Source: an uncultured Bacteroidales bacterium (GTDB lineage Bacteria > Bacteroidota > Bacteroidia > Bacteroidales > UBA932). From it: a stretch of 64,000 nt of DNA. The DNA lies in assembly GCA_944326265.1 (NCBI GenBank), contig CALVDE010000001.1, positions 186,001-250,000 of the forward strand, in the 5' to 3' direction. A program made the translations under genes and the position numbers. Shown one piece after another: positions 1 to 8,887 of the stretch. Position 1 is the first letter of the stretch. Every line of letters begins with the position of its first letter. The notes beneath the pieces are model-generated. The model saw nothing but the letters and a program-made list of their open reading frames with translations. It searched no databases and was not told the DNA's origin.

Positions 1-235
1 GTATCAGGGCGTGGTCGAATCTGTCTATGATGCGTTCGTTTACAATTTTCTTGAGGTCGGTAAAATCTATCAGCATTCCGGACTTCGGGGTTCCGTCCGG
101 ATTGGAGGGAGTCCCTTTGACAGTGACGTACAGTATGTAGGAATGACCGTGAATGTGTCTGCATTTCCCGTCATACCCGGTCAGGGCATGTGCTCCCTCG
201 AATCGGAATTCTTTAGTAAGTCTCAGTGTCGGCAT
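1..235 (-). CDS. queD: 6-carboxytetrahydropterin synthase (QueD/PTPS family), 3' end missing
   Basis: The gene runs leftward and leaves the window, so only about 78 N-terminal residues are visible, starting MPTLRLTKEFRFEGAHAL. The GAHAL histidine and the C-RHIHGHSY stretch are the usual zinc-binding histidines and catalytic cysteine of the PTPS/QueD fold. The family makes 6-carboxy-tetrahydropterin from dihydroneopterin triphosphate in queuosine (7-deazaguanine) synthesis, in the cytoplasm. The start is the only ATG that puts the zinc motif at its normal place. Other PTPS paralogues (folate or biopterin branch) cannot be excluded from the fragment. Confidence 0.85.
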   Translation of the reverse strand, partial: MPTLRLTKEFRFEGAHALTGYDGKCRHIHGHSYILYVTVKGTPSNPDGTPKSGMLIDFTDLKKIVNERIIDRFDHALI

Positions 236-280
236 AATTTGCAAAGATAGATAAAATCAATATAAAATTTTAAGTTTAAC

Positions 281-311
281 TTTGCTTTTAATAACAATTT
301 GTATAATTTTG
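281..311 (+). promoter_or_regulatory. Bacteroidetes-type promoter of the aminotransferase gene
   Basis: A TTTG at 281-284 is followed after 19 bases by TAATTTTG at 304-311. This matches the Bacteroidota sigma-ABfr consensus (-33 TTTG, -7 TAnnTTTG). The expected transcription start lies shortly before the ATG at 336. Confidence 0.65.
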
Positions 312-335
312 TGCAAACATTAATATTGAAATATT

Positions 336-1532
336 ATGGCACTTGATCTTACCAATTTCTTATCAGACAATGCGAAAAGCATGAGAAGATCAGCTATCCG
401 CGATCTTCTGAAAGTGGCCAACAGGCCTGAGATTATATCTTTCGGCGGCGGTTTCCCCAATGCCAAGACATTCCCCGTAGACAACCTCAGGGAGATTATA
501 AACGAGCTGCTGGACGAGAAGCCCGCACAGGTTCTCCAGTACGGTTCCACGGAGGGCAGTGTGGCTCTGAGAACACAGATTGCCAAGAAATACGAGAAGG
601 AAGGCGTAAAGGTGGGCATCGACAATATCCTCATCACCACAGCTTCCCAGCAGGCTCTTGACCTGATTTCAAGGATATTCATCAACCCCGGTGATACCGT
701 GCTCTGCGGTCTGCCTTCTTACATGGGCGCACTTCAGGCCATCTGGTCATATCAGGGCCGTCCCGTGGGCATCCGTCACGATGAGGAGGCCGAGGCTGTC
801 GTATCGGCTCTCTGCTCTGTGGGCCGGAAACCCAAGTTCATCTATGCCATCCCTGACTTCCAGAATCCTACGGGCGTTACAATGGACCTCAAGAGACGCC
901 AGGAGATCATCGACGTGGCCCGCAAGTATGACCTGATCATTATCGAGGACAGCCCTTATAAGGAGCTCCGCTACGAAGGCGAGTCCTATCCTACAATGTA
1001 CTCCATGGCTCCCGAGAGAGTCGTTCTGCTGGGTACGTTCTCCAAGACATTCGTGCCCGGTTTCCGTCTGGGCTGGGTGCTCGCTCCCGAGGAGATTATC
1101 GGCCGCCTTATCGTTGCAAAGCAGTCGGCTGACCTCTGTACCCCTATCCTGAATCAGGAAGTGGCTGCAAGGTACATGGAGAAAGGATACTACGACAAGA
1201 ATCTTCAGACCACCATCGATCTCTACCGTCATAAGAGAGACCTGATGCACCAGTATCTGACCGAGTATATGCCCAAGGGCGTTACCTGGACAAGACCCGA
1301 GGGCGGTCTGTTCCTGCTCGTGTCCATGCCTGAGGGACTGGATGCCAAGGAACTGTTCGATGTCGCAATCAAGGAGAACGTGGCCTTCGTTATCGGTGAG
1401 GTGTTCTTCTGCGACGGCACCGGCCAGAACACTATGCGTCTTAACTTCTCATACGTCAGTGACGAGGATATGCTTGAGGGCGTGAAGAGACTCGGCAACG
1501 CTATCCGCAAGCTGATGGACAGCAAGAAGTAA
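336..1532 (+). CDS. PLP-dependent class I/II aminotransferase (2-aminoadipate/aromatic-type)
   Basis: 398 residues, a full-length fold-type I aminotransferase of the group related to LysN and to the aminotransferase half of MocR regulators. The motif GTFSKTFVPGFRLGW contains the PLP-binding Lys237, preceded by the PDFQNPTG loop and the EDSPYKELRY segment. There is no N-terminal GntR helix-turn-helix, so it is an enzyme rather than a MocR regulator. The family moves an amino group between amino acids and 2-oxoglutarate; the substrate here (2-aminoadipate, branched-chain or aromatic amino acids) cannot be read from the sequence. It stands alone between queD and kdsB with its own promoter. Confidence 0.85.
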   Translation: MALDLTNFLSDNAKSMRRSAIRDLLKVANRPEIISFGGGFPNAKTFPVDNLREIINELLDEKPAQVLQYGSTEGSVALRTQIAKKYEKEGVKVGIDNILITTASQQALDLISRIFINPGDTVLCGLPSYMGALQAIWSYQGRPVGIRHDEEAEAVVSALCSVGRKPKFIYAIPDFQNPTGVTMDLKRRQEIIDVARKYDLIIIEDSPYKELRYEGESYPTMYSMAPERVVLLGTFSKTFVPGFRLGWVLAPEEIIGRLIVAKQSADLCTPILNQEVAARYMEKGYYDKNLQTTIDLYRHKRDLMHQYLTEYMPKGVTWTRPEGGLFLLVSMPEGLDAKELFDVAIKENVAFVIGEVFFCDGTGQNTMRLNFSYVSDEDMLEGVKRLGNAIRKLMDSKK

Positions 1533-1562
1533 TCAGCGTAATATAATTTAGTTTGTGAAAAG

Positions 1563-1596
1563 GCGGCCGTACCGGAGATGTGACCGGTGCGGCCGC
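1563..1596. terminator. Bidirectional terminator between convergent genes
   Basis: Two 13-base arms (1563-1575 and 1584-1596) pair with one G-U wobble around an 8-base loop. Short T-rich tracts lie on both sides (TTGTTTATTT to the right; AAAA to the left for the other strand). It sits between the aminotransferase stop and the kdsB stop and can serve both. Confidence 0.7.
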
Positions 1597-1600
1597 TTGT

Positions 1601-2347
1601 TTATTTCCTTTCCCGCAGGATGGCCTCGGCTCTGGCCAGGTCCCCGGGCGTGTCGATGGATACCTGCATTCCTTCGGTCTCCACCACTTTTATCCGCTTT
1701 CCGTGCTCCAGGAAACGCAGGCATTCTATTTTCTCGGAAGCCTCGTTCTGGAGCGTCTTCCATTTCGGAAACATCATCAGTGTCTCCTTCCTGAAGGCAT
1801 AGATGCCGATGTGGCGGTAATATACTGTGTCTGAGAAGTTGTCCCTGGGGTAGGGAATGGGGTATCTGGAGAAATAGATGGCGAATCCGTTGATGTCGGT
1901 GATGACCTTCACGTTGTCCGGACTGGCGATCTCGTCCTTGTCGGTCATCCGCTCCTTGAGCGTGCACAGATCGATATCACCGCTTCCGGGCAGATAGAAC
2001 GGCTCCAGAACTCCGGCAATGGTCCTTGCCTGGATGAAAGGCTCGTCTCCCTGAATGTTGACGATGATGTCACAGTCGATGCCTGCGGCGGCTTCGGCGA
2101 TGCGGTCGCTGCCTGTCTCGTGGGAGCTGCGGCTCATGATGCACTTCACACCTGTACCTGCCGCCGCGTCCCTAATCCTGCTGTCGTCGGTGACAACGTA
2201 GACATCCGAGAAAAAGTCCATGCCGGCCGCAGCCTCGCAGGTCCTGACTATCACCGGTACTCCGCCCAAGGGGGCCAGAAGCTTGCCGGGGAATCTGCTC
2301 GAGGCATATCTTGCCGGAATCATGGCGATTACTTTGAGTCTGTTCAT
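1601..2347 (-). CDS. kdsB: 3-deoxy-manno-octulosonate cytidylyltransferase
   Basis: 248 residues, the usual KdsB length. It activates Kdo as CMP-Kdo for the lipopolysaccharide inner core. The N-terminal nucleotide-binding motif IPARYASSRFPGKLLAPLGG is typical, followed by the VTDD, NIQGDEPF and RYPIPYPRD segments of the family. The start was set at the ATG giving MNRLKVIAMIPARY; a longer reading frame to 2422 adds 25 unrelated residues. It is convergent with the aminotransferase and divergent from the SLC13 permease. With lptD it shows a Kdo-containing LPS pathway. Confidence 0.93.
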   Translation of the reverse strand: MNRLKVIAMIPARYASSRFPGKLLAPLGGVPVIVRTCEAAAGMDFFSDVYVVTDDSRIRDAAAGTGVKCIMSRSSHETGSDRIAEAAAGIDCDIIVNIQGDEPFIQARTIAGVLEPFYLPGSGDIDLCTLKERMTDKDEIASPDNVKVITDINGFAIYFSRYPIPYPRDNFSDTVYYRHIGIYAFRKETLMMFPKWKTLQNEASEKIECLRFLEHGKRIKVVETEGMQVSIDTPGDLARAEAILRERK

Positions 2348-2392
2348 AAAGGATATTATTGTTCTGACTGCCAAAGTTATGATTATTTTCGC

Positions 2393-2400
2393 TATATTTG
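2393..2400 (+). promoter_or_regulatory. Candidate -7 box of the SLC13 permease gene
   Basis: TATATTTG fits the TAnnTTTG consensus and lies 28 bases before the ATG. I see no matching TTTG at the right distance upstream. On the other strand TAACTTTG (2372-2379) could serve kdsB. Confidence 0.4.
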
Positions 2401-2427
2401 TAATCTCCACGTAATAAAACACGCATT

Positions 2428-4290
2428 ATGCTAGTGACTCTCATAATCCTGGGCCTCTCGGTCGTGTTCTTCGTGTCGGGTAAGGTCCGCTCCGATATCG
2501 TGGCGCTGTGTGCGCTTATAGCACTTCTCGTCTTTAATATACTCACTCCTGCGGAGGGACTGTCGGGTTTCTCCAATTCTGTGGTCATCATGATGGCCGG
2601 ACTGTTCATCGTCGGAGGTGCCATTTTCCAGACAGGACTGGCCAAGATGATCAGCTCCAAGCTTCTGCGTCTGGCCGGCAACAGCGAGACCCGTCTCTTC
2701 CTGCTGGTAATGCTGGGCACCTCCGCCATAGGGGCTTTTGTCAGCAACACGGGTACGGTCGCCCTCATGCTGCCGATAGTGGTGAGCATGGCCGCCAATG
2801 CCGGGATCAGCTCCGGACGCCTGCTGATGCCGCTCGCCTTCGCCAGCAGCATGGGCGGTATGATGACCCTCATCGGTACGCCTCCGAACCTTATCATACA
2901 GGATACTCTGACTGCAGCCGGCTATGAGCCGCTGGGATTCTTCTCGTTTCTTCCTGTGGGACTTGTCTGCGTGGCTGTGGGAATCCTGGTGCTGCTTCCG
3001 CTGACCAAGGTATTTCTCTCCGGAAAGGGCAAGAAAGACGACAAGTCCTCTGCCGGAAAATCCTTGAACCAGCTGGTCAAGGAATACGGTCTGTCGCACA
3101 ATCTGTTCCGTCTCAAGGCCGTTCCGGGCTCCGGCGTAGCAGGCAAGACGGTCGTGGACCTGGACCTGCGCAACCGCTACGGACTCAATCTGCTGGAAGT
3201 GCGCAGGGGAGAGGGCTCCCAGCACCGCTTCCTCAAGACGGTCTCCCAGAAGCTGGCTTCTTCCGATACGGTGTTTCAGGGCGGGGATGTGCTGTATGTC
3301 TCCGGGGAGCCTGACTCGGTCAGCCGTTTCGCCTCGGACTTCGCTCTGGAGATGATGGATGACCACTCTCTTGAGACAGCGTCCTCGGGTTCCGGCAATT
3401 CGCTGGATTTCTACGATATAGGCATAGCCGAGATAGTGCTGATGCCGACATCCAATATAGCGGGCCGTACCGTCAAGGAGGCCGGTTTCAGGGACAAGTT
3501 CAACCTCAATGTCCTGGGTATCCGCCGTAAGAAGGACTATATCCTGCACGACCTGGGCAAGGAGAAGCTGCACAGCGGAGACGTGCTTCTGGTGCAGGGT
3601 ACGTGGCAGGATATCGGCCGCCTGGGAGGCGAGGACACCGACTGGGTCGTACTCGGCCAGCCGATGGTGCAGGCTGCCAAAGTGACTCTGGACTACAAGG
3701 CACCGGTCGCCGGTATCATAATGCTGCTCATGATAGCCATGATGGTGTTTGACTTCATCAAGGTCGAGCCTGTGACCGCCGTGCTCATTGCCGCCGTGCT
3801 GATGATACTTACAGGGTGCTTCCGCAATGTGGAGGCGGCCTACAAGACCATCAACTGGGAGACCATAGTGCTTTTCGCCGCCATGCTTCCCATGTCCCTG
3901 GCTCTGGAGAAGACGGGTGTGTCCGAGATGATTTCCGGCACGCTCGTGAGCGGACTGGGCTCTTACGGTCCCCTGGCTGTGATGGCCGGCGTGTATTTCA
4001 CTACCTCGCTGCTGACAATGTTCATCAGCAATACAGTGACGGCTGTGCTCATGGCCCCCATCGCCCTTCAGAGTGCGGTGCAGATAGGTGTCAGTCCGGT
4101 GCCTCTGCTCTTCGGAGTGACCGTGGCGGCCAGCATGTGCTTCGCCTCCCCGTTCTCCACTCCGCCCAACGCCCTCGTGATGCCGGCCGGTCAGTACACC
4201 TTCATGGACTACATCAAGGTCGGCCTGCCCCTCCAGATTATCATGGGTGTCGTTATGGTATTCGTACTTCCTCTGCTCTTCCCTTTCTGA
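2428..4290 (+). CDS. SLC13/DASS-type anion permease with two RCK_C domains
   Basis: 620-residue inner-membrane transporter. Two hydrophobic halves (about residues 1-200 and 415-620) flank a cytoplasmic loop with two TrkA-C (RCK_C) domains, near residues 230-310 and 325-405. The paired helix motifs SNTGTVALMLPIVV in the first half and SNTVTAVLMAPIAL in the second are the substrate- and sodium-site repeats of this superfamily. Members carry dicarboxylates, sulfate or other anions with sodium; the RCK_C domains suggest ligand control. The substrate is not predictable here. The next feature downstream is a hairpin and a tRNA on the other strand. Confidence 0.85.
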   Translation: MLVTLIILGLSVVFFVSGKVRSDIVALCALIALLVFNILTPAEGLSGFSNSVVIMMAGLFIVGGAIFQTGLAKMISSKLLRLAGNSETRLFLLVMLGTSAIGAFVSNTGTVALMLPIVVSMAANAGISSGRLLMPLAFASSMGGMMTLIGTPPNLIIQDTLTAAGYEPLGFFSFLPVGLVCVAVGILVLLPLTKVFLSGKGKKDDKSSAGKSLNQLVKEYGLSHNLFRLKAVPGSGVAGKTVVDLDLRNRYGLNLLEVRRGEGSQHRFLKTVSQKLASSDTVFQGGDVLYVSGEPDSVSRFASDFALEMMDDHSLETASSGSGNSLDFYDIGIAEIVLMPTSNIAGRTVKEAGFRDKFNLNVLGIRRKKDYILHDLGKEKLHSGDVLLVQGTWQDIGRLGGEDTDWVVLGQPMVQAAKVTLDYKAPVAGIIMLLMIAMMVFDFIKVEPVTAVLIAAVLMILTGCFRNVEAAYKTINWETIVLFAAMLPMSLALEKTGVSEMISGTLVSGLGSYGPLAVMAGVYFTTSLLTMFISNTVTAVLMAPIALQSAVQIGVSPVPLLFGVTVAASMCFASPFSTPPNALVMPAGQYTFMDYIKVGLPLQIIMGVVMVFVLPLLFPF

Positions 4291-4316
4291 GACCGCAGCA
4301 GCACTCCGTCGAACAA

Positions 4317-4348
4317 AACAGGCATCCATTTAGGGCTGGATGCCTGTT
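4317..4348. terminator. Terminator between the permease and tRNA-Leu
   Basis: Perfect 12-base arms (4317-4328 and 4337-4348) around an 8-base loop. Read leftward the hairpin is followed by TTTTGTT, which fits termination of the tRNA transcript. Rightward it lacks a T-run but may still protect the permease mRNA end. Confidence 0.65.
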
Positions 4349-4387
4349 GAACAATCATATTATGAAAAAAAGAACAGATGCGTTCTG

Positions 4388-4469
4388 TGCGGGCGGGGGG
4401 ACTCGAACCCCCACGCCTTGCGGCACCAGATCCTAAGTCTGGCTTGGCTACCAATTACAACACGCCCGC
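4388..4469 (-). tRNA. tRNA-Leu (anticodon UAG)
   Basis: The minus strand folds into a tRNA: acceptor GCGGGCG pairing with CGCCCGC, a CCAGA/TCTGG anticodon stem with loop CTTAGGA (anticodon TAG, codon CUA), a long variable arm as expected for leucine, and a T-arm GGGGGTTCGAGTCCCCC. The 3' CCA is not encoded, so it must be added after transcription. A -7-like TATCTTTG lies about 20 bases upstream and a hairpin downstream, so it is transcribed alone. Confidence 0.95.
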
Positions 4470-4489
4470 AGTCCTGTGTAACGGGAGTG

Positions 4490-4497
4490 CAAAGATA
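4490..4497 (-). promoter_or_regulatory. Candidate -7 box for tRNA-Leu
   Basis: On the minus strand TATCTTTG fits TAnnTTTG and is followed by the tRNA 5' end 21 bases later. No clear -33 TTTG was found. Confidence 0.45.
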
Positions 4498-4659
4498 GTA
4501 TTTTTCTGAAAAATATGCTGCTTGTCCGGCATTTTGCAGTGTCATGCACGGGGCAGATATGCCTTAATGGAATGTACGGGCATCAAGTAAGAAGATACTT
4601 GCTATCCAGTCTTTTATGATAATGCCGTATGCTTGCACATCCCGTTGATGTGGAAAGGG

Positions 4660-4695
4660 CAGGCACCTGACGGCATACAGTACCACAGGTGCCTG
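4660..4695 (-). terminator. Hairpin terminator after the Tricorn-like protease gene
   Basis: Perfect 10-base arms CAGGCACCTG (4660-4669) and CAGGTGCCTG (4686-4695), loop 16 bases, starting 7 bases beyond the stop codon in the leftward direction. It is followed by a modest CCCTTTCC tract. The rest of 4470-4659 holds nothing else I can support. Confidence 0.6.
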
Positions 4696-4701
4696 GCCGG
4701 T

Positions 4702-7700
4702 CTACCAGCGGTCAGTGTCGGCGTCGATCTGGCGCAGGAGCTCGCGGACGGCCACCTCAAGCTGCTCGTCACGGCCCTCGATGAGTTCCTCGGGTTTGTT
4801 GCGCACCTTGAAGTCAGGCTCCAGCTGCGAGTTCTCCAGATAGTGGCCGTCGCGGGTGCGGTATCCGATGACCGGTATGCCGAAGTACATCGTGGGATCC
4901 TGGAGGGTCTCCCAGTTGACCGAGGTCATGGTGCCGGGCACGGGCATACCGACTATCGAGCCGATGCCCTGATGCTGGTACACCCAGGGAGTTCCATGGG
5001 CATTGGAGTAGTTGTCCTCGCTCACGAGCATGATCGAGTGCTTGTTGTAGCGGCGCGAGGGCATGTCGCAGACGACTGTGCCTTGGATGACCTGCTCCAG
5101 GTATTTCTCTCCGGTGAAGAGGATCTCGATGTCCTCGTGGAGGCGGCCGCCGCCGTTGTGACGGGTGTCGATGACGATACCGTCGCACAGATTGTATTTG
5201 CCGAGGATGTCGGCGTATACGTCGCGGTAGCTGTCATCGGCCATGGAGCGGATGTGTACGTAACCCAGCCGTCCGCCGGAGAGGCTGTCCACTTCCGCAG
5301 CGCGGCTCTCGACCCATCTCTGGTACAGCATCTCGTTCTGCTCGTAGCTGGAGATGGGCTTTGCCACTTCGTTCCAGCGTTCCTTGGTCGCCGGGTCGTA
5401 GAACGAGAAGAGCACCTGGTCGCCCTGCTTGCCGTTGATAAGAGGGAACCAGTCCTGGCCGGCGAGTATCTTCTCTCCGTCGATGGCCTCCAGGATGACA
5501 CCGGCCTTGACTTTAGAGCTGCTTACAGCGAACGGGCCGTCCGTCAGCACTTCGTCCACGCGGAGACCGTCGCCGTCATACTGCATGTCCAGCAGCAGGC
5601 CGAGGGCAGGGGTCACTTTCTCGGCCCTGCGTCCGCCGTAGCCCGAACCGGTGTGGGATACGTTCAGCTCGCCCAGTATCTCGGAGAGCATCTCGGAGAA
5701 GTCGTAGTTGTTGTTGATGTGCTCCAGGAACGGCAGATAGTCTTTGCGCAGCTGCTTCAGGTCCACTCCGTGATAGGTGTCGGTGTAGAATTTCTTCTCC
5801 TCCTGCTTGAACACGTGGTCCATCATGTATGCCCTCTCGGCCGCACGGTCCAGTTCCATGCTCATGTTGAAATTGACCGGCTTGGTCTGCTTGCCGGCCA
5901 TGCTCATGATCTGGGGACGTGAGCCGAGGATGTAGAGGTTCTTCTCGTCCTTGTCGAATGCCAGGGATGCGTAGGAGGTGTTGAGCTTCTTGAGCAGCGA
6001 GACGGATCCGGTGCGGGTCTCCAGCTCCCAGAGGTCGAAGCCCTCCTCGAATGCGCTCAGGAAGTAGAGGCTCTCGCCGTCGTTGGTGAGGGCTGCCGAG
6101 GCCAGGGTGGAGGACATGGGGGTAAGGCGCATGATGCGGTGCTCCAGGCCGGCGAAGTCGATCTCGATGTCCTTGCTCTCATCGGTCTCTTCTTCTGCAT
6201 CATCGGCATCCTTCTTGCCTTTCTTGTCCTTGGACGCTTTGTCCTTTTCGGCTTTCTCGGCCTCCTTGGCCTTCTTCTCAGCCGCTTCCTCTTTCTCCTT
6301 GTAGAGAGCATACTCCTCCTCGCTCATGTTGAACCTGTCGTAGGTGTCCTTATTCATGAAGGCAATGAATACGTCGTCCTGGCTGCCCCATGATGCGTGT
6401 GCTCTGAGACCCAGCCGGTTGGAGATGAAGATGATGGCGTTGCCGTCCATTACCCACTGAGGCGAATGGTCGATGTAGCCGCTGTTGGTGACATTGTGTA
6501 TCCTGCCGCCGTCAACCGCTGAGACGATGCCTATGTCGCTGTACGGATCGCGGCGGTTGGTGATCAGGGTCAGCGCGAACCATTTGCCGTCAGGCGACCA
6601 GTCGTACTGGAACTCACCGTAGTGCTGGGTGCCGTCGGTGATCTGACGTACCTTGCCGGTCTCGAGATTGAGTACCTTGAGGATGTTGCGGTTCTCTATG
6701 AAGGCGACTTCCTTTCCGTCAGGGGAGAACGAGGGCCATGTGCGCTCGTTGCCGTCGTCCTTGAGCAGAGGTTCCTCGTCGATGAGTGTCGCGTAGGCGA
6801 AATGCAGTTCGTCCTCGTCGGCCAGGGTGGCCTTGTAGAGATTCCAGCAGCCGGTACGCTCTGAGGCGTAGACTATTGTCTTGCCGTCAGGGGAGATGGT
6901 AATGCCTTCCTCGGCGGCTGCCGTGCGGCTGATCTGCTTGGTGGTGCTGTACTCGCCTGTGGTGGCGAAAACCTCGCCCCGGCTCTGCAGTACGATCTCC
7001 TCTCCGTCATCGGAGAATGCCATTTCGGACACGCTGCCCAGACGGATCTGGTCCGGATGGTTGAGGTAGTCGTTGACGATGCTGATGTCCACTTTCTCCG
7101 GCTTGCCTCCCTCGGCCATGGTGTAGATCTCGCCCTGCCAGCCGAAGCAGAGGGTGCCGTTGCCGGCGCGGCTGAGGAACCGTACCGGATGCTTCTTGAA
7201 CGAGGTCAGGGCCGTTGCGTTCTCAGCGTCGTCCACTGCTGCCTCGTAGACATTGAATGAGCCTCCGTCGCGCTCGCTGAGGAACACCATCCTGCCGTCG
7301 GAGGTGTATATCGGGTCGCGGTCCTCGCCGGGATTGACGGTAATCTGGGTATGGCTGCCGTCAGCCGCGTTGTAGTAGAATATGTTGCGGGCAACCGAAG
7401 AGGTGTGGTGCTTGCGCCAGATGTTCTCGCTGCCTGTGCGGTCATAGTACAGGAATGACTCGCCGTCGGTATCGAAGCTGATGGAGCAGACGGGTGTCGC
7501 GGTTATCTGCTCAGGACGGCCTCCGGTTGCCTTGACCCGGTACAGCTCGGTGAGCCATGAGGCTGACCACATCGCGCTGGATGCGGGGTCCTGGATGGCT
7601 GCGGAGAAATAGATGTACTTGTCGTCAGGCGAGAAGGCCAGGGGAGTCTCTGTGCCGGAATGGGTGGTCACGCGGGTGGCCTTGCCTCCGTCAATGCTCA

Positions 7701-8004
7701 TGGTGAATATGTCCATGCCGCCGAAACGGTCCGAGACGAAGGCTATGGTGCGGCTGTCGTTGGACCATACGGGCTGTGACTCGTAGTCCTCGGTGGCGGT
7801 GAGCCTTACGGCCTCACCTCCGGATACGGGCACATAGTAGATGTCGCCCTGATAGGAAAATGCTATCTTGCTGCCGTCCGGGGAGATCTTGGGATACCTC
7901 ATCCAAAGAGGGGTGTCCTGGTCTTTGGGAGCGGCATTGAGGGTCGCTGCCTGGCCTGACAGGATGCATACGGCGGACAGCGCGTAGAACAGTATTTTTT
8001 TCAT
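4702..8004 (-). CDS. Tricorn-like S41 protease with beta-propeller and PDZ domains
   Basis: 1100 residues. A signal peptide (about 1-24) is followed by WD40/PD40 propeller repeats (for example SPDGSKIAFSYQGDIYYVP), a PDZ-like region near 780-870 and a C-terminal S41 peptidase. The nucleophile is probably Ser1000 in NYSNAHGTPW, preceded by the IDTRHNGGG strand of the S41 core. Tricorn-type proteases degrade peptides and unfolded proteins; export to the periplasm is inferred from the signal peptide. A very charged Lys/Glu/Asp-rich insert (about residues 568-620) interrupts the propeller. It heads the leftward group with prmA and tpiA, though a 27-base gap separates it from prmA. Confidence 0.88.
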   Translation of the reverse strand: MKKILFYALSAVCILSGQAATLNAAPKDQDTPLWMRYPKISPDGSKIAFSYQGDIYYVPVSGGEAVRLTATEDYESQPVWSNDSRTIAFVSDRFGGMDIFTMSIDGGKATRVTTHSGTETPLAFSPDDKYIYFSAAIQDPASSAMWSASWLTELYRVKATGGRPEQITATPVCSISFDTDGESFLYYDRTGSENIWRKHHTSSVARNIFYYNAADGSHTQITVNPGEDRDPIYTSDGRMVFLSERDGGSFNVYEAAVDDAENATALTSFKKHPVRFLSRAGNGTLCFGWQGEIYTMAEGGKPEKVDISIVNDYLNHPDQIRLGSVSEMAFSDDGEEIVLQSRGEVFATTGEYSTTKQISRTAAAEEGITISPDGKTIVYASERTGCWNLYKATLADEDELHFAYATLIDEEPLLKDDGNERTWPSFSPDGKEVAFIENRNILKVLNLETGKVRQITDGTQHYGEFQYDWSPDGKWFALTLITNRRDPYSDIGIVSAVDGGRIHNVTNSGYIDHSPQWVMDGNAIIFISNRLGLRAHASWGSQDDVFIAFMNKDTYDRFNMSEEEYALYKEKEEAAEKKAKEAEKAEKDKASKDKKGKKDADDAEEETDESKDIEIDFAGLEHRIMRLTPMSSTLASAALTNDGESLYFLSAFEEGFDLWELETRTGSVSLLKKLNTSYASLAFDKDEKNLYILGSRPQIMSMAGKQTKPVNFNMSMELDRAAERAYMMDHVFKQEEKKFYTDTYHGVDLKQLRKDYLPFLEHINNNYDFSEMLSEILGELNVSHTGSGYGGRRAEKVTPALGLLLDMQYDGDGLRVDEVLTDGPFAVSSSKVKAGVILEAIDGEKILAGQDWFPLINGKQGDQVLFSFYDPATKERWNEVAKPISSYEQNEMLYQRWVESRAAEVDSLSGGRLGYVHIRSMADDSYRDVYADILGKYNLCDGIVIDTRHNGGGRLHEDIEILFTGEKYLEQVIQGTVVCDMPSRRYNKHSIMLVSEDNYSNAHGTPWVYQHQGIGSIVGMPVPGTMTSVNWETLQDPTMYFGIPVIGYRTRDGHYLENSQLEPDFKVRNKPEELIEGRDEQLEVAVRELLRQIDADTDRW

Positions 8005-8031
8005 TCAGATCTGTGTTATTGATGACTAAAA

Positions 8032-8886
8032 TTATTGTATTTTCTTGAATGTTACGGTGGCCCAGCGGTCCATGGTGTCCGATGAGACGCGCTCCAGTCC
8101 GTGCCTTGATGCCTCGGCTTCGGTCATGGCGCAGTCTTCCTCGTAGAATCCGCTGGTAATCAGGAGCCCTCCCGGACGGAGACCTCTGGAGTAGGTAACC
8201 ATGTCCTCCAGGATGATGTTGCGGTTGATGTTGGCGATGATAAGGTCGTACTTGCCGGCCTGTATCAGCGAGGCATCTCCGCACAGGGTCGTTATGCGGT
8301 CCCCGACGCGGTTCCTGCGGGCGTTCTCCCTGGCGGAGCGGACTGCCACCGGGTCGATGTCTATGGCGTGAACGGGTATGGCCGCCTTCATCTTGGCTGC
8401 AAGTATGGACAGGATCCCGGTTCCGCAGCCCATGTCCAGCACCTGCTTGTCCCTGATGTCTTTCTCGGACTGCATCATGCTTCGGATTATCAGAGATGTG
8501 GTCTGGTGATGCCCGGTGCCGAAAGCCATCTTGGGGTCGATGGTTATGGTGTATCTGGTCCTGGGCAGGCCTTTATGGAAAGAGGCTTTTATGGTGCAGC
8601 GTCCATCGATGACCACGGGCTCGAAGGAGGATTCCCACAGGGCGTTCCAATTCTGCTCTGGTATCAGATTCAGGGTATGGCGCACCTTGAAGTCAGTCTC
8701 GGGAATCAGACTGAGTACGGTCTTCAGACACGGCTCGCTGAACTGCTCCTTGGGAATGTAGGCTTTCAGGTACGGCTCCTCTGTGAGATAGCTCTCGAAT
8801 CCGAGGTCGCTGATCTCGGCGGTCACCATTTCCGCGTACTCGTCCCTGAACGGGTCGATCTCCAGAGATACTTCGATGTATTCCAT
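8032..8886 (-). CDS. prmA: Ribosomal protein L11 methyltransferase
   Basis: 284 residues. The S-adenosylmethionine-binding motif VLDMGCGTGILSILAAK and the conserved FGTGHHQTT segment identify PrmA, which trimethylates lysines and the N-terminus of ribosomal protein L11. The post-motif ANINRNII matches the NxxN substrate-side element of this family. It lies one base after tpiA in the same direction, so the two are probably co-transcribed. Confidence 0.92.
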   Translation of the reverse strand: MEYIEVSLEIDPFRDEYAEMVTAEISDLGFESYLTEEPYLKAYIPKEQFSEPCLKTVLSLIPETDFKVRHTLNLIPEQNWNALWESSFEPVVIDGRCTIKASFHKGLPRTRYTITIDPKMAFGTGHHQTTSLIIRSMMQSEKDIRDKQVLDMGCGTGILSILAAKMKAAIPVHAIDIDPVAVRSARENARRNRVGDRITTLCGDASLIQAGKYDLIIANINRNIILEDMVTYSRGLRPGGLLITSGFYEEDCAMTEAEASRHGLERVSSDTMDRWATVTFKKIQ

Positions 8887-8887
8887 C

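Noticed and set aside
2348-2422. Longer N-terminus of kdsB
   Set aside because: The extra 25 hydrophobic residues are not part of KdsB, and they overlap the promoter region of the divergent gene.
2431-4329. Long open frame opposite the SLC13 permease
   Set aside because: His/Gln/Arg-rich composition typical of an antisense shadow; the plus-strand permease has clear domain motifs.
4385-4388. Encoded CCA end of tRNA-Leu
   Set aside because: The bases after the discriminator read CAG, so CCA is added enzymatically; this is common and not a defect.
4633-5922. Plus-strand open frame opposite the Tricorn-like protease
   Set aside because: Shadow of the S41 domain; no family motif.
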